Below are positions 62,461 to 64,000 of a stretch of 64,000 bases of DNA, piece after piece. The DNA comes from Viscum album. Taxonomy: Eukaryota > Streptophyta > Magnoliopsida > Santalales > Viscaceae. Position 1 is the first letter of the stretch. Every line of letters begins with the position of its first letter. The stretch is from the NCBI GenBank assembly GCA_963277665.1, contig OY728120.1, forward strand, positions 422,970,138 to 423,034,137, in the 5' to 3' direction. Below the pieces are notes generated by a model that saw nothing but the letters and a program-made list of their open reading frames with translations, did no database searches and was not told where the DNA came from. The translations under genes and the position numbers were made by a program.

Positions 62461-62890
62461 TAGATACTCATGTATGTGACACTTAAGTATCACCCACTAA
62501 AGACCCTCACATATCAAGGAAATACAATTAAGTAGACCATAAATTAACTTTTTCCTGACCATTGTGTATCATATGAACCTTAAGTTTCAAAATCATATTC
62601 ATATATATCACATGGAACACTCTAATATCGCTTATACATCCTGGTTATTACCCTTGTGTATCATATGGAACCATTAACTTATCAAAATTTATAAACCAAC
62701 CTAATAGACATTACAAACCAATTACATACACTTGTGTATCACATTGTACTAGAAATACTTATATAATATCCATATCATAGGTTAACTCATATTAATTTGT
62801 ATGATACACTTACACATACCCTTTTTCATAGAGTAACTTTTACATATACAGAGAAACTCCACAATGACTCTTATGTATCATCTGAGTTAA
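62461..62890. repeat. Weak dispersed/tandem motif with TGTGTATCATATGG
   Basis: The word (C/A)(T/A)TGTGTATCA(T/C)AT occurs at 62561, 62654 and 62731, with weaker forms at about 62467 and 62870. Spacing is 77 to about 140 bases. The remaining sequence between them is only loosely alike, so this may be a worn tandem array. Confidence 0.3.
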
Positions 62891-64000
62891 CATTACATGT
62901 TGAAATTCCTATTGACATTTTAACATATTTTCATCCCTTTACATTGCTTCATAATTAAATACAAGATGATTTATGTTACATAAAAAACCTTTACTCATAT
63001 GTATGAATTCTTTTATATATGGGATTTTTCTAAATTTCCGAATTTCTTGTTGTTCATCTCAACCCAACTATCGGATATTATAAAGAATCACACTAATTCA
63101 TCATCCTAAATCCAATGAATAGTGGAAATCCATTCATATCCATCATTTATCAAACATAAACATCAAAAATCAAAAATATTCTCACTTTCATCTCATACCA
63201 TAGCTGATGGAAACATTATTCCATGTAATATTTGATGCCCACATCATACCAAATACTAATGAATCCCATATTTATAACATATCATATCTGATATATGTAC
63301 CCAAACTAGAATTTTGTGGAACCATTTATCACATTCAAACTAAATTCACTAGTATCTATCATATAATCCCATAGGTCAATATTCTCATAAAAAACCTCTA
63401 ACTATCAATAGAACCTCAAAATACTTAAAATAAACCATAATTATAACATGTAGTAATCATATTTACTAACTTCTCGATGTATATCCCCCACACAGAGTAA
63501 CATCCACTATATGTCACTATCCCCACTTCTAGGTATCACATCCACCATGTCGCCTCACATGTGTTATTGTGTCCCTACTATAGGATTCCTATATCACTTA
63601 CATTCTTTCCTTGTACTCCTAAGTACCAAATGATCAACAATCCCAAATTTAGTGTGAGGTCATCCAAAAAACCACTGTAGATATTCCATTTAATCATATA
63701 GCCAAAAAACTTTTGGCAATCAATCAGATTGTAGTAAGTTATGTTATATCTTCTCACTCTAGAAACGCATCACTGATGACCTTATCCATAGGGTAATCAT
63801 TGAACTCTTTTATAGTTTCCCAAATACATATCCTTAAATACCAATTTTTGGAAACCCATAGCCCCAATACATATATGATCTATGATGAATATTTATCCTG
63901 ATATACTCACAACCACCTATTTTTAATCAACAATTATTTCCATGTTTACCTCCTCCAAGATGATGTTAATATAAATATATTCTCCTATAAACTCATTGAA
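62891..64000. other. AT-rich, C-over-G gene-free sequence
   Basis: No ORF of note, no recognisable repeat boundary and no RNA gene. The plus strand is rich in C relative to G (for example around 63480-63560), as in 25400-27400. Confidence 0.5.

Overview
The window reads as gene-free plant nuclear DNA made of nested, decaying LTR retrotransposons set in very AT-rich sequence. I found no intact host gene, rRNA, functional tRNA, CRISPR array or bacterial feature. The plant assignment rests on plant-type Ty3/gypsy and Ty1/copia polyprotein motifs, initiator-Met-tRNA primer sites, polypurine tracts, multi-kilobase LTRs and a plant snRNA-promoter-like motif. The species cannot be told from the sequence.

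Region A (1-17796) is one very large minus-strand element with LTRs of about 5.1 kb. The right-hand LTR (12699-17796) is complete. The left-hand LTR (1-4581) loses about 0.5 kb off the window edge. Its own internal domain is only about 1.7 kb and non-coding, so it resembles a LARD (large retrotransposon derivative). A second, plus-strand, non-coding LTR element (5555-11977) sits in that domain. It appears to have landed inside a tRNA-derived SINE head, splitting the A box from the B box. One of its LTRs has lost about 1.9 kb. The large LTRs carry a periodic series of short inverted repeats and an older 390-bp duplication.

Region B (17797-41685) is about 24 kb of AT-rich, CpG-poor sequence with no recognisable gene. 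It holds two degenerate tandem arrays (111-bp units at 26219-26551, 70-83-bp units at 26919-27365), a possible copia polypurine tract/LTR start near 20229, and two TATA-like promoter remnants.

Region C (41686-59037) is a plus-strand Ty3/gypsy chromovirus (Tekay/Del-like) with 3.25-kb LTRs. It has lost its primer site, gag and protease. The N-terminal part of its reverse transcriptase is inverted, followed in forward orientation by the rest of RT, RNase H, integrase and a chromodomain-like tail, all broken. Its 5' LTR is interrupted by an 8.1-kb Ty1/copia element of SIRE/Maximus type (44451-52570). That element keeps gag and protease remnants and the last residues of pol, but has lost integrase and RT. 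It carries three adjacent minisatellites, a snRNA-USE-like motif, an env-position ORF remnant and repeated polypurine tracts.

Region D (59038-64000) is AT-rich, strongly C-over-G on the plus strand, without recognisable genes.

The genes do not form a working pathway. The window records successive insertions, LTR-based decay and local expansion of tandem repeats. Element boundaries were found by eye from paired repeats; no alignment or database search was run.
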